The notes below the pieces were generated by a model. The model was not told the DNA's origin. It saw only the letters and a program-made list of their open reading frames with translations, and did no database searches. 64,000 nt of DNA from Dehalobacter sp. DCA (GTDB taxonomy: Bacteria; Bacillota; Desulfitobacteriia; Desulfitobacteriales; Syntrophobotulaceae). The translations under genes and the position numbers were made by a program. Positions 23,709 through 32,366 of this stretch are shown here, one piece after another. The number at the start of each line of letters is the position of its first letter. Within the stretch, counting starts at the first letter, position 1. The stretch covers positions 124,001 to 188,000 of the forward strand of contig NC_018866.1 in the NCBI RefSeq assembly GCF_000305775.1, read 5' to 3'.

Positions 23709-24677
23709 CTATATAAAGAAATATTGAAAAATGTATGAAATCGAAAGAATAGAAGTAAGAACCAAAAGTATTTTTTTTATAAATGTTTCTGGTAGAAATT
23801 TTTGTAGGTAAGCGCCAAAGTAAGTTCCAATAATTCCACCTACTCCCAACATCAATCCCAAAAGCCAGTCTGGGGAAACAGCGGAACTAGATACCGTCGT
23901 AACGGCTAATATTTGATAGTATACTACGCCCGCAATCGAGGTAATAAACGTGCTTGCCAAGGCAGCACCAGCCACAGTGTATATCGGGAGGGCAAACAGA
24001 GAAACGCAAACCGGTGAAATAATTGATCCTCCTCCAATCCCATATATTCCACCAATAAGGCCAACTATTAACGCAAGAATAAAAACGGGTATCGTCTTAA
24101 ATGAATAGGTTTCTCCCCAAAACTCATATTCGACTTTCAAAAATGAAAGATATTTTGTCTTGACCACAGCTTCAGCAGGCAGCCCGGCAGTCAGACGGTT
24201 TTGATTCGCTTCTTTTCTTAGGACAACTTGTTCCGCAAATTTTTTGTTTAAGAGCGCGTTCTGCTCCTTAGTCTTTTTGTTCCAGCCAAAGATGTCCGAA
24301 AGAAGACGATAGGATAAGTATAAAAGCACAATTCCTACGAACAGTTTGAAGGCTTTAGGATTGGTAAGATAATGTATTCTGATCCAGGCGCCAACAAAAA
24401 CGCCTGGAAGGGTGCCAATAGAGATGATACCTGTCAAAGCCCAGGCCATTCGTTTTTCTTTTATGTACCGATATAAGCCGCCGGGAGCAGCTATGACATT
24501 GTAAATTAAATTTGTGGGGCTAACAGCAGGACTATTAAAATGCAAAACACTAACCTGGAAAGGCAGTAACAGGAATGCGCCGGTAATCCCCGCAGAAGCA
24601 GAAATCGAAGATACGATCATAGCGACCAACGGCGGTATCAGCGGAAACACATCGACACCGGATACCGGGAAATGCAT
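23709..24677 (-). CDS. TauE/SafE-family anion exporter
   Basis: Membrane protein of 322 residues with about eight helices (PF01925). Characteristic segments are the N-terminal SAGITGAFLLLPFQ and the central LIVGLIGGIYGIGGGSIISP repeat. A longer cytoplasmic stretch of about 60 residues lies between the two halves. Family members export sulfite, sulfoacetate or related anions, or take up sulfur compounds; the substrate here is not determined. It starts from ATG with an AAAGGAG site and is not overlapped by the neighbouring ABC operon (75-base gap). In a sulfur-metabolising anaerobe sulfite is a plausible substrate. Confidence 0.83.
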   Translation of the reverse strand: MHFPVSGVDVFPLIPPLVAMIVSSISASAGITGAFLLLPFQVSVLHFNSPAVSPTNLIYNVIAAPGGLYRYIKEKRMAWALTGIISIGTLPGVFVGAWIRIHYLTNPKAFKLFVGIVLLYLSYRLLSDIFGWNKKTKEQNALLNKKFAEQVVLRKEANQNRLTAGLPAEAVVKTKYLSFLKVEYEFWGETYSFKTIPVFILALIVGLIGGIYGIGGGSIISPVCVSLFALPIYTVAGAALASTFITSIAGVVYYQILAVTTVSSSAVSPDWLLGLMLGVGGIIGTYFGAYLQKFLPETFIKKILLVLTSILSISYIFQYFFI

Positions 24678-24752
24678 AATATCAATCTCCTTTTATCAGT
24701 CAGAGCATAAAATGCTCATTATTTACTCTTTTGAATTAATGTTGCGCTAATC

Positions 24753-25838
24753 TTAATTAAAACGATGCGCAGGCTCCCTGTTCATTAAAAAAACCTTGTT
24801 CTCAGGAATACGAAGCCATAGTTTTTGACCAATAGTATTTTTTAAACGCAGAAAGTCGTTGTTGGAGATTTCGGCCTGCAAAGATTTTCCCTGACAATTC
24901 ACGATCACGGTGGTGGAAATAACGCCTTCAATCACTTCTGTTGCCTGGCATTCGAAGGTGTTGGATTCTTTGGTATTCTCCAGTGACAATATCAAATCAT
25001 GTGACCGTACTCCCGCCATCATCTTTGATTGAAGTTCGGTATTGCTTTTTGATGTTTTCAAACATAAACTTCCGGATTTAATCAGCAGCGATCCGCCATC
25101 CTCACCGCTAACCTCTGCCTCAAAAAAATTTTTGCAGCCGGTGATCCTGGCAGCAGATACGGTCGCTGGATAACGGATGATCTCTTCCTTTTCCCCAATT
25201 TGCACAGATTTCCCCTTATCTAAGACCAAAATCCTGTCGCAAAGTCGGTAGGCTTCTTCAATATTATGCGTAACCAATAGAACAACACCATGATAGTTCT
25301 TTTTAATAATACTCAGTAATTCTTTTTCCAGTATTTGCTTTACATGGCTGTCCAAGGCTGAAAAAGGTTCGTCTAAAAGCAATAATTCCGGTTCGGTAAT
25401 CAAGGTCCTGGCTAAAGCAACACGCTGCTGCTGCCCCCCTGATAATTGAGAAGGGTATTGGTTTTCGTGACCGTTCAGCTGCATTTTCTGGATCATCTCA
25501 CTGACTTTCTCATGGTATTTGGCTTTATCTAGGTGCTGTATACCATAGGCAATGTTTTTATAAACAGTCAGGTGAGGAAATAAGGCATAATTCTGAAATA
25601 CATAACCAATATTTCTATGCCGGGGAAGCACATTGACTTTTGTTCCTGAATTGAACAACTCTTTTCCGTTGAGCTTTATTGTTCCTTTGTCCGGGTGATA
25701 GAGCCCTGCGATACATTTTAAAGTCAGACTTTTGCCGCAGCCGGATGAACCGAGAATTCCCAAAACGCCTTTGCCGCTGGCAAAAGATGATTGCAGCGTA
25801 AAATTACCCAGTGTTTTCTCAATGGATACTTCGAGCAT
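24753..25838 (-). CDS. modC: Molybdate ABC transporter ATP-binding protein ModC
   Basis: ABC ATPase of 361 residues. Walker A GSSGCGKS, Q-loop, signature LSGGQQQRVALAR and Walker B LLLLDEPFSALD are present. The C-terminal 130 residues form a TOBE/MOP oxyanion-binding domain, which is diagnostic of molybdate or tungstate importers. It starts six bases after modB ends, and the operon order modA-modB-modC is standard. Tungstate rather than molybdate cannot be excluded from sequence. Confidence 0.88.
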   Translation of the reverse strand: MLEVSIEKTLGNFTLQSSFASGKGVLGILGSSGCGKSLTLKCIAGLYHPDKGTIKLNGKELFNSGTKVNVLPRHRNIGYVFQNYALFPHLTVYKNIAYGIQHLDKAKYHEKVSEMIQKMQLNGHENQYPSQLSGGQQQRVALARTLITEPELLLLDEPFSALDSHVKQILEKELLSIIKKNYHGVVLLVTHNIEEAYRLCDRILVLDKGKSVQIGEKEEIIRYPATVSAARITGCKNFFEAEVSGEDGGSLLIKSGSLCLKTSKSNTELQSKMMAGVRSHDLILSLENTKESNTFECQATEVIEGVISTTVIVNCQGKSLQAEISNNDFLRLKNTIGQKLWLRIPENKVFLMNREPAHRFN

Positions 25839-25844
25839 TTTTCC

Positions 25845-26516
25845 TCACCCCTTCTTCATCTTTTTTTCCAGCCGATTGACAATATACAAAACCGCAACGG
25901 CAACACTTGTCATGATCAGAACGAGAAAATTGGCCATATTATAATTACCGGCCTGCAAAGAGTCATAAATGGCAATTGGCATGGTGAGAGTTTTACCAGG
26001 TATGCTACCGGCAACCATTAATGTTGCGCCAAAATCCCCCAAAGCTCTGGCAAAGGACATGGTGATGCCGGAGATAATACCTCTCCAGGCAATCGGGATC
26101 ATAATGGTCACAAATATATTGAATTCAGTTCTTCCCAAAAGTCTGGCCGCATTCAGGTAATCCTCGTTGATTTCGGAAAGAGCGGCCTTGGATGCTTTGA
26201 TCAGATACGGAATGGACACGACAGTGGCGGCAATAACTGCCCCTGTCATTGTAAATACAATCATGATGTTGAACTGTTCTTCCAGAAATTTACCTACCCA
26301 GGAATTACGGCCCAGTAAGACCAGCAGATAATAGCCCAGGACTGTTGGCGGCAAGACAATGGGAAGGTTTGTCAGCGTATCGATAAAATCGCATAATTTT
26401 CCTTGGCGGCGGCTTAATAGATAGGCTAGCGGCAAACCACAAACAACTCCGATAAAAGTTGCGGTAAACGCCACCCGTAAGGACAAAAAAAGAGGGAAAA
26501 GGTCGATGTTCTCCAT
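25845..26516 (-). CDS. modB: Molybdate ABC transporter permease ModB
   Basis: Inner-membrane permease of 223 residues with five to six helices and the EAA loop that contacts ModC (AARLLGRTEFNIFVTIMIPIA, ARALGDFGATLMVAG). Length and sequence match ModB. It begins five bases after modA ends, so translation is coupled. It forms the membrane channel of the ModABC importer. Confidence 0.9.
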   Translation of the reverse strand: MENIDLFPLFLSLRVAFTATFIGVVCGLPLAYLLSRRQGKLCDFIDTLTNLPIVLPPTVLGYYLLVLLGRNSWVGKFLEEQFNIMIVFTMTGAVIAATVVSIPYLIKASKAALSEINEDYLNAARLLGRTEFNIFVTIMIPIAWRGIISGITMSFARALGDFGATLMVAGSIPGKTLTMPIAIYDSLQAGNYNMANFLVLIMTSVAVAVLYIVNRLEKKMKKG

Positions 26517-26521
26517 GTTTT

Positions 26522-27334
26522 TTACACTTCACCCGGCAGGACAAAACCATATTTTTTCATAATATTCCTGCCTTGCTCCCCGTTAACAAATTTTATAAAA
26601 TCTCTAGCTACTTGCTCGTGTTGCGTCGTCTTAACGATGGCTATGGCTTGTTTCAAAGGGTTATGCAGTTTATCATCAAAGAGCAGGAAGTTGACATCAT
26701 CTTTATTAACCACTGAAAGGGAGATAAAAGCTGCCTCAACATTGCCCGACTTTAAGAGTGTCAAGGTATCCTGAATATCTTTGCCATAGACCAATCTGTC
26801 TTTGAGCTGATCCCACAAACCCATGGATACCAGTGCTTCTTTGGCGGCCAAACCATAGGGGGCGTGATCTGGATTGGCGATGGCAATTTTCTTGAATTTC
26901 GGATTTAATAAATAGCTTGCTTCTTTAACCTGAAGTGGGCTGTTTAGGAGTGTTGCCACACCCACGCGACCAATGGCGTACAATTCTTTACTGTCGGCGA
27001 TGATTCTGTCCTGAGCAATCAGGTCATCGACAAACTTGATATTGGCCGAGGCATAAACATCATATGGCGCACCATTGGCAATCTGTTCTCTGGCTGTCCC
27101 CGAAGATGAGTAGGTGATTTCAACTTCATTTCCGGTGGCTTTTTCGTACAATTCTCCTATTTCTTTAAAGGCAAGAGATAAATCAGCGGCAGCGGCAACG
27201 GTGATTTTCACGCCAGTTTTAGCAACCGTTTGATCAGCGGTATCCTTCGCTGTAGAAGTTGATGCCTTACATCCTGTCAGCGCAGCCATAAAAACGAATA
27301 ATACTAAAATTCCAGCTATATATTTTCTATTCAT
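26522..27334 (-). CDS. modA: Molybdate-binding lipoprotein ModA
   Basis: Solute-binding lipoprotein of 270 residues. The signal peptide ends in the lipobox LTGC (Cys21). The mature protein has the ModA fold: AAADLSLAFKEIGELYE, YSSSGTAREQIANGAPYDVYASA and the later DALL-like segments. It captures molybdate or tungstate outside the membrane for ModBC. A GAGGAGA site precedes the ATG. A Moco-type riboswitch lies upstream on the same strand. Confidence 0.9.
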   Translation of the reverse strand: MNRKYIAGILVLFVFMAALTGCKASTSTAKDTADQTVAKTGVKITVAAAADLSLAFKEIGELYEKATGNEVEITYSSSGTAREQIANGAPYDVYASANIKFVDDLIAQDRIIADSKELYAIGRVGVATLLNSPLQVKEASYLLNPKFKKIAIANPDHAPYGLAAKEALVSMGLWDQLKDRLVYGKDIQDTLTLLKSGNVEAAFISLSVVNKDDVNFLLFDDKLHNPLKQAIAIVKTTQHEQVARDFIKFVNGEQGRNIMKKYGFVLPGEV

Positions 27335-27386
27335 AATTTTTCTCCTCGTATGCCTTATTGCTATTTGCGTTACCTAAGTATTGACA

Positions 27387-27416
27387 TTAAAAAAACGCAT
27401 CAAACGAGTGTGCGCT
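27387..27416 (-). terminator. Possible riboswitch-controlled terminator
   Basis: On the minus strand a short GC stem (AGCGCA with TGCGTT) is followed by a run of seven or eight T, between the riboswitch and modA. The stem is only six base pairs, so this is tentative. Confidence 0.4.
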
Positions 27417-27436
27417 ACGGCATGCTAAATAAGCAT

Positions 27437-27550
27437 CGATCGCCACCTCCTTTTCATAGTGAAGGCATATTCGTTTCCAAATACACCCCGAGGGCTGTAA
27501 AGCCCTGGCCGGCTGCCAAAAAATAATTAGGCATTCCCGCTCGGAGATAA
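27437..27550 (-). promoter_or_regulatory. Moco/Tuco-type riboswitch upstream of modABC
   Basis: The minus-strand leader before modA is strongly structured. It has CTCCGAGC and AATGCC at the start, GGCAGCCGGCCAGGGCT with its partner AGCCCTCGG, a TATTTG-GAAA-CGAATA tetraloop hairpin, and AGGAGGTGGCGATCG at the end. This order and the GNRA hairpin fit the molybdenum/tungsten cofactor RNA family, which often controls molybdate transporters. The exact base pairing was not computed. Binding of Moco would be expected to reduce modABC expression. Confidence 0.6.
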
Positions 27551-27587
27551 TAATATTCAGTTCCGTTATGTTTCATTTCGTACATAT

Positions 27588-27736
27588 TCGCACTTGAAAT
27601 AAAATAAAATGTGCGATATAATACGAAACATAACATAGATGCATAATATATATGTTCTATATCTCAGATTATATTATTTGGAACAGTAAGTCAATATAGT
27701 AATAATTGGTATATAGCATTTTATTGAATTTCGCAC
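27588..27736. promoter_or_regulatory. Repeated TCGCAC sites in the mod intergenic region
   Basis: TCGCAC at 27588-27593, its reverse GTGCGA at 27611-27616 (an inverted pair 17 bases apart) and a third TCGCAC at 27731-27736 near the divergent regulator gene. They are likely binding sites of that regulator on both promoters. Confidence 0.5.
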
Positions 27737-27763
27737 ATTGATCTAATGTTTAGGAGGATGCAT

Positions 27764-28705
27764 ATGACGGAAAAAAAGGCGCTTTCCACCCAAGATGTGG
27801 CTGCCATGCTGCATGTCAGCAAAAGTACGATTTATGACCTGATTAGAAAAGGCGAAATCAGCTCTTATAAAGTAGGAAGAAAGGTTCGTTTTACAGAAAA
27901 TGACGTGCAGGATTATATATCCCGTTCTAAGAAAAGCCAATCTGCCCTTAATTCATCAGCAAATAACTTAGCCGACTTCAGCCTGCTCGGCAACGAAAAA
28001 AAACAAGAGGGTTTTATTATATGCGGTCAGGATTTGATTCTTGATATTCTTTCCAATTATATGAGACTGCACAATATTCCCGCCCTAAGGGCGTATATAG
28101 GAAGTTATGACAGTTTAGTTTCCCTATACAGAAATAAGATTAACGTTGCTTCCACACATTTGTGGGACAGTGATACAGATCAGTATAATGTACCCTATGT
28201 CAGAAGACTGCTTCCTGGTGTTCCTACTGTGATTATTCACCTTACATGCCGTATACAAGGATTGTATGTGGCCAAAGGCAATCCAAAAGGGATTATGACA
28301 TGGGCAGATTTTGGAAGAGATGACATTACAATGATTAACAGGGAATATGGAGCTGGTTCAAGAGTCCTTTTGGATGAAAACTTAAAACTCCTTGGGATAT
28401 ATGGAAGTGCAATTAAAGGTTATAAGAAAGAAAACCAGTCACACTTAGCAGTTGCCAGCGCCATAAGCAGCGGACAAGCTGATGTGGCAGTGGGCAACGA
28501 AAAGATGGCGAGACAAGTTGATAATATTGATTTCATTCCTCTTAAGAAAGAACGCTATGATTTAGTTGTAAAAAAAGAAGATTTTCAATCGCCTGAAGTC
28601 CAAACAATGCTAAATATCATCCGTTCTGCAGCTTTCAAAAATGAATTTGCAAATATTGGTGGTTACGATACAAGCGACATGGGTAAAATCGTTGCAGAAA
28701 TATAA
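27764..28705 (+). CDS. HTH regulator with periplasmic-binding-protein-like domain
   Basis: Protein of 313 residues. Residues 1-55 form an excisionase/MerR-like helix-turn-helix (STQDVAAMLHVSKSTIYDLI, KVGRKVRFTENDV). Residues about 80-310 form a substrate-binding-protein-like domain (PF12727), with IICGQDLILDILSNYM and ADVAVGNEKMARQV. This architecture is common for regulators of molybdate and tungstate transport in anaerobes that lack ModE. It is divergent from modABC with TCGCAC sites between. The ATG at 27764 follows AGGAGG; a longer reading from 27746 would include the ribosome site. Confidence 0.8.
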   Translation: MTEKKALSTQDVAAMLHVSKSTIYDLIRKGEISSYKVGRKVRFTENDVQDYISRSKKSQSALNSSANNLADFSLLGNEKKQEGFIICGQDLILDILSNYMRLHNIPALRAYIGSYDSLVSLYRNKINVASTHLWDSDTDQYNVPYVRRLLPGVPTVIIHLTCRIQGLYVAKGNPKGIMTWADFGRDDITMINREYGAGSRVLLDENLKLLGIYGSAIKGYKKENQSHLAVASAISSGQADVAVGNEKMARQVDNIDFIPLKKERYDLVVKKEDFQSPEVQTMLNIIRSAAFKNEFANIGGYDTSDMGKIVAEI

Positions 28706-28837
28706 CGTGACATAGTAGCAATAACATTTCATTTCCCAAAAGTAGGCTGAGATGCGCAAAATGAAAGTAAATTCTTCCCATTATTGTGCTAAGAAAATAA
28801 TTATGCTAATATAGAAATCAGTAAGGCAAAACCTTAC

Positions 28838-28910
28838 TTGCGATGGGGCTCGCATATGCTATGGCTAATGGCTCCTACCTTTCAATTATGCAAGGTAGGA
28901 GCTTATTTTA
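28838..28910 (+). promoter_or_regulatory. Fluoride riboswitch (crcB RNA)
   Basis: The conserved core of the crcB motif is visible in order: GCGATGGGGCTCGC, then ATATGC, then GGCTAATGGCTCCTACC. The CTCCTACC segment also forms the left arm of a terminator hairpin (GCTCCTACCTT 28871-28881 with AAGGTAGGAGC 28892-28902) followed by a T-rich run. Fluoride binding should prevent the terminator and switch on the antiporter gene 37 bases downstream. Confidence 0.85.
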
Positions 28911-28938
28911 TTTATTTAAGGGGAGGGTGTAAGTATTA

Positions 28939-30101
28939 GTGGATCAGACTTTTTTAATTGCGACAGTATGGATTTTTTTAGCCTTTATGGCTAGTCTTAT
29001 CTCAATTCGTCTAGGGATCTCTTTAGCTTTAATCGAAATCATAGTTGGCGTAGTTGCGGGGAATGTAATACACCTCCAGATTACCGACTGGGTAAATTTC
29101 CTGGCCAGCCTTGGAGCCGTCATTCTTACCTTTCTGGCAGGGGCTGAGATTGACCCTGCCAGCCTAAAGAAAAATCTCAAACAAAGTGTTGTTATTGGTT
29201 TCCTATCCCCTGTGTGCCTTGTGTTTGTGGAATGCTTGTAGCGTATTATTTGCTTGGTTGGGATGTAAATGCCTCGAAAATTACAGGTATTGCTTTATCT
29301 ACTACTTCAGTTGCTGTTGTCTACGCCGTGATGGTCGAAAGTAGACTCAGTTCTACTTCTTTCGGGCAATCGATCCTGGCGGCTTGTTTTATTACCGACT
29401 TAGGAACGGTTCTGGCGTTAGGCCTTCTTTTCACAGGCTTTTCTTATAAATTGTTGATTTTTGCAGGAGCAGTCATTGTGGTATGTTTTGCCGGAATCCC
29501 GCTGGCCAAACGGATTTTTGAAAGATACAGCGGGAAAGTCAGTGAACCGGAGATTAAGTTTGTCTTGCTTATCCTTGTATTATTGGGTTACCTTGCGGTC
29601 TATTCCGGCAGCGAAGCGGTACTACCCGCTTACATTATCGGTCTGGCTATGGCAGGATTTTTCCTACAATATAAAGAGACACTCCATAAGATGCGGGCTA
29701 TTGCCTTTGTCGCATTTACGCCGTTTTATTTTATCAAAGCAGGCTCTCTTGTTTCTTTAAAAACTCTTACTGTAACATTCTCGCTGATAGTAATCCTATT
29801 ACTTGTCAAAGTTGGTGCTAAGTTCATCGGAGTACTTCCGGCAACCAAGTTCTTCAATTTCAAAAGGAGGGAAGGGATTTATACCACCCTTCTAATGAGT
29901 ACAGGACTGACCTTCGGAACGATTTCTGCTTTATACGGTATAACAAACAAATATATTAATAGTTCTCAATATAGCGTGATTGTAACAGTCGTTATTCTAA
30001 GCGCTGTTATTCCGACCCTGATTGCCCAAAAATTCTTCTTCCCTAAAAAAGTTTTACAAGAACAAGTTTTACAAGGGGGACATGACGATGGAAGTAGATA
30101 A
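28939..30101 (+). pseudogene. CPA2-type cation/proton antiporter, frameshifted
   Basis: Two overlapping frames together encode one Na+/H+-antiporter-like membrane protein of about 387 residues. The first (28939-29241) gives helices 1-3 including LTFLAGAEIDP. The second (from about 29220 to 30101) continues with CGMLVAYYLLGW and TTSVAVVYAVMVES to the C-terminal helices. The break lies around 29200-29220 near CCTATCCCCTGTGTGCC, a C/T-rich patch prone to slippage or sequencing error. Antiporters of this type are frequent fluoride-riboswitch targets. A GTG start has a GGGGAGGG site. If the shift is real, the gene is inactive. Confidence 0.75.
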
Positions 30102-30185
30102 GATTCTTGTGTGTTATGAATTTTTACCAAGTGAGTTAAGCCGTACTTAGTATTATATAAACAATTTTAAAAATGGGAAAACATA

Positions 30186-30228
30186 TTGACTAATATCGAT
30201 ATATTGTACATAATATAACATATCGACA
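30186..30228 (+). promoter_or_regulatory. Operon A promoter and ArsR operator
   Basis: The -35 box TTGACT (30186-30191) and -10 box CATAAT (30209-30214) have a 17-base spacer. A palindrome ATATCGATAT (30193-30202) lies within the spacer, and a second ATATCGA half-site follows the -10. This is the likely operator for the ArsR encoded directly downstream. Confidence 0.65.
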
Positions 30229-30251
30229 AAAATAGATATGAGGTGGAAGAA

Positions 30252-30554
30252 TTGGAGAGCAGGTATGAGAAAAATGCAAAGGTGTTTAAAGCACTCTGTG
30301 ATCCAAACCGATTAATGATCATTGAGATGCTGCGAAGTGGAGAGAAATGTGCCTGTAAAATATTGGAGGAACTTAATATCGGGCAATCAACCTTGTCACA
30401 TCATATGAAAATACTATGTGAATCAGGGCTTGTTGGTAGTCATCGTGTCGGAAAATGGACGCACTATTCACTAAATAAAGAGGGCTGTGAAACAGCAAAA
30501 AATCTATTAACTGAAATTACAACAGTAAAAGATAAGTGTGAGCTTAGCTGTTAA
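30252..30554 (+). CDS. arsR: ArsR-family repressor of lipoate operon A
   Basis: Repressor of 100 residues. The helix-3 site reads EKCACKI (CxC retained), the recognition helix is GQSTLSHHMKIL and the wing RVGKWTHYSL. Additional Cys occur at MKILCESG and in the tail KCELSC, giving potential three-coordinate As(III) sites. The TTG at 30252 is preferred because GAGGTGG lies at proper distance; the GTG at 30243 overlaps it. It is first in an operon of lipoate and DGC genes, with 15 bases to the dihydrolipoamide dehydrogenase gene. This is the main evidence that the operon responds to metalloid. Confidence 0.85.
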   Translation: MESRYEKNAKVFKALCDPNRLMIIEMLRSGEKCACKILEELNIGQSTLSHHMKILCESGLVGSHRVGKWTHYSLNKEGCETAKNLLTEITTVKDKCELSC

Positions 30555-30569
30555 AGGAGGAGGTCTTAG

Positions 30570-31964
30570 GTGGTGAAGAAGATTGACACGACCCTAGCTG
30601 TCTTAGGTGGCGGTCCTGCCGGTTATGTCGCAGCTATACGGGCTGCCCAGCTCGGGGCAGATGTTGTTCTTATTGAAAATAAAGAGCTTGGTGGGGTATG
30701 CATGAATAGAGGATGTATTCCTACAAAAGCCCTGCTCAGGACTTCAGAGATTGTCTCAATCTTAAAGAAATCCAAAGAATTTGGAATTGAAGACAAAGGT
30801 ATTAACATAAAATGGGATGTCAGCAATGAGCGAAAAAACCGTGTGGTTAAGAGTTTGGGTTTAGGTTTGGACCAATTGTTGCCCAAGTCAGGAGTCACTG
30901 TGCTCAAAGGCAGAGGTACAATCCAAAATCCAAAGATGATTTCTGTATGGACACAGGAAGAAGAAATAGAAGTTCATTGCGCCAAGATGATTATTACCAC
31001 AGGGGCTAGACCATTAGTTCCTGATATAGAAAATATTCACAGCGAGGGTGTTTTAACAAGTAACGAGGCACTGCATTTGGAAAAGGTTCCCGAAAGTATG
31101 GTTATTATTGGGGCAGGCGTTATCGGCTTGGAATTTGCCACAATGTTTAGCGCTGTGGGCAGCAAGGTAACCATTCTTGAAATGATGGATCGAATACTTC
31201 CTATTGAAGATACTGAGATAGCCACTGAATTATTGAAAATTATGAAAAGACAAGGAATTTCCTTTAAGTTAGCTGCCACGGTTCAAAGAATTGAACAAAC
31301 AGAGGATGGGCTTGAGGTACACTATATCGACAAGGACAAGAATTTAACCCTCAGCTGTGAAAAGATTTTGGTGGCTGTAGGAAGAAAACTCAATTCAGAC
31401 AGTGAAGACTTTAAAAAACTAGGGCTGAACATTAATAATGGTGCCTTAGTAGTGAACGAAAACATGGAAACCAATATCGAAGGTGTTTATGCCGCAGGAG
31501 ATGTAATAGGAGGAAATCTTTTGGCCCATCTTGCCTTTATGGAGGGGAAGACAGCCGCTGAAAATGCTTTGGGAATTGCTGGTAGAGTAAATTACAACGC
31601 GGTTCCGGCTTGTATTTATACCAATCCGGAAGTTGCTTCCGTAGGGATGACTGAGGAAGAAGCATCAAGTGCAGGAATAAAAGTGAAAGTTGGCAGATTT
31701 CAATTCAGAAACAATGGACGCGCCTTATGTTTAGGTGAACGAGATGGTTTTGTCAAAATTGTTGTCGAGATGGACAATACTATTATTGGCGGACAGATAT
31801 TGGGAGCGAATGCTTCCGAAATGATTTCAGAAATAACCCTGGCTATTACTTTAAAAGCAAAGGCTGACACCATAGCCGACATGATCCATCCGCACCCTAG
31901 TTTGAATGAAGCTGTGTGGGAAGCTTGTGCAGATGCTGTAGGCAGGGCAATTCATAAAATATAA
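30570..31964 (+). CDS. lpdA: Dihydrolipoamide dehydrogenase (E3-type)
   Basis: FAD disulfide reductase of 464 residues. The FAD motif GGGPAGYVAAI, redox disulfide GGVCMNRGCIPTKAL (Cys44-Cys49), NAD motif GAGVIGLEFA and C-terminal His-Glu pair HPHPSLNEA are all intact. It should oxidise or reduce lipoyl groups with NAD(H). No E1 or E2 genes of a 2-oxoacid dehydrogenase and no glycine decarboxylase lie nearby, so its partners are presumably the GcvH-like and lipoyl proteins of this region. Keeping these lipoyl groups as dithiols would let them bind As(III). Co-transcription with arsR is clear. Confidence 0.92.
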   Translation: MVKKIDTTLAVLGGGPAGYVAAIRAAQLGADVVLIENKELGGVCMNRGCIPTKALLRTSEIVSILKKSKEFGIEDKGINIKWDVSNERKNRVVKSLGLGLDQLLPKSGVTVLKGRGTIQNPKMISVWTQEEEIEVHCAKMIITTGARPLVPDIENIHSEGVLTSNEALHLEKVPESMVIIGAGVIGLEFATMFSAVGSKVTILEMMDRILPIEDTEIATELLKIMKRQGISFKLAATVQRIEQTEDGLEVHYIDKDKNLTLSCEKILVAVGRKLNSDSEDFKKLGLNINNGALVVNENMETNIEGVYAAGDVIGGNLLAHLAFMEGKTAAENALGIAGRVNYNAVPACIYTNPEVASVGMTEEEASSAGIKVKVGRFQFRNNGRALCLGERDGFVKIVVEMDNTIIGGQILGANASEMISEITLAITLKAKADTIADMIHPHPSLNEAVWEACADAVGRAIHKI

Positions 31965-31983
31965 CAAATAGGAGGATTTTATC

Positions 31984-32364
31984 ATGGGAGAAAAAGAACG
32001 TTATGGATTTATTTTGTGTGTATGCACAGGAAAGTGTCCCGGTTTTCATGCGATGGATATTTGGGATTTCATCAATCAGGTAAGAGTTGAGCTACCGGTA
32101 GAATATGGATTTATTCATCCGCAACTCTGCGAAGAGGATGGCGACCGTTTTCTTGCCGACTTCTTAAAAGCAAATAGAAAAGTGATCATCGGGGCTTGTG
32201 CTCCCAATATGCAAAGAAAGATGTTCAAACAAGCTTTTAAAGATGCTGGTTTAGATGTAGAAAAAGACGCTGTAATGTTGGATATCCGTGATATGACCAA
32301 TGAAAAGGCCTTTGATGTAGTTAAAAATGCGCTCAAGGAATTGGGATATGAAGGGGATGAATAA
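31984..32364 (+). CDS. Stand-alone HdrA N-terminal-like protein
   Basis: Protein of 126 residues resembling the N-terminal domain of heterodisulfide reductase subunit A: a front Cys motif (GFILCVCTGKCPGF), a Cys in IHPQLCEEDG, and the VIIGACAPNMQRKMFKQAFK segment, equivalent to the conserved 'ACSPRLHE' region of HdrA. The FAD domain and ferredoxin inserts of full HdrA are missing. It is followed two bases later by a ferredoxin gene, so the pair may form an electron-transfer or Fe-S scaffold module for the DGC-lipoyl protein. Assignment rests on motif resemblance. Confidence 0.6.
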   Translation: MGEKERYGFILCVCTGKCPGFHAMDIWDFINQVRVELPVEYGFIHPQLCEEDGDRFLADFLKANRKVIIGACAPNMQRKMFKQAFKDAGLDVEKDAVMLDIRDMTNEKAFDVVKNALKELGYEGDE

Positions 32365-32366
32365 TC

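Noticed and set aside
27454-27636. 60-codon minus-strand frame upstream of modA
   Set aside because: It covers the structured riboswitch region and has no ribosome site; coding is unlikely.
30570-31964. Mercuric reductase
   Set aside because: Lacks the N-terminal HMA domain and the C-terminal Cys pair; the end matches dihydrolipoamide dehydrogenase (HPHPSLNEA).
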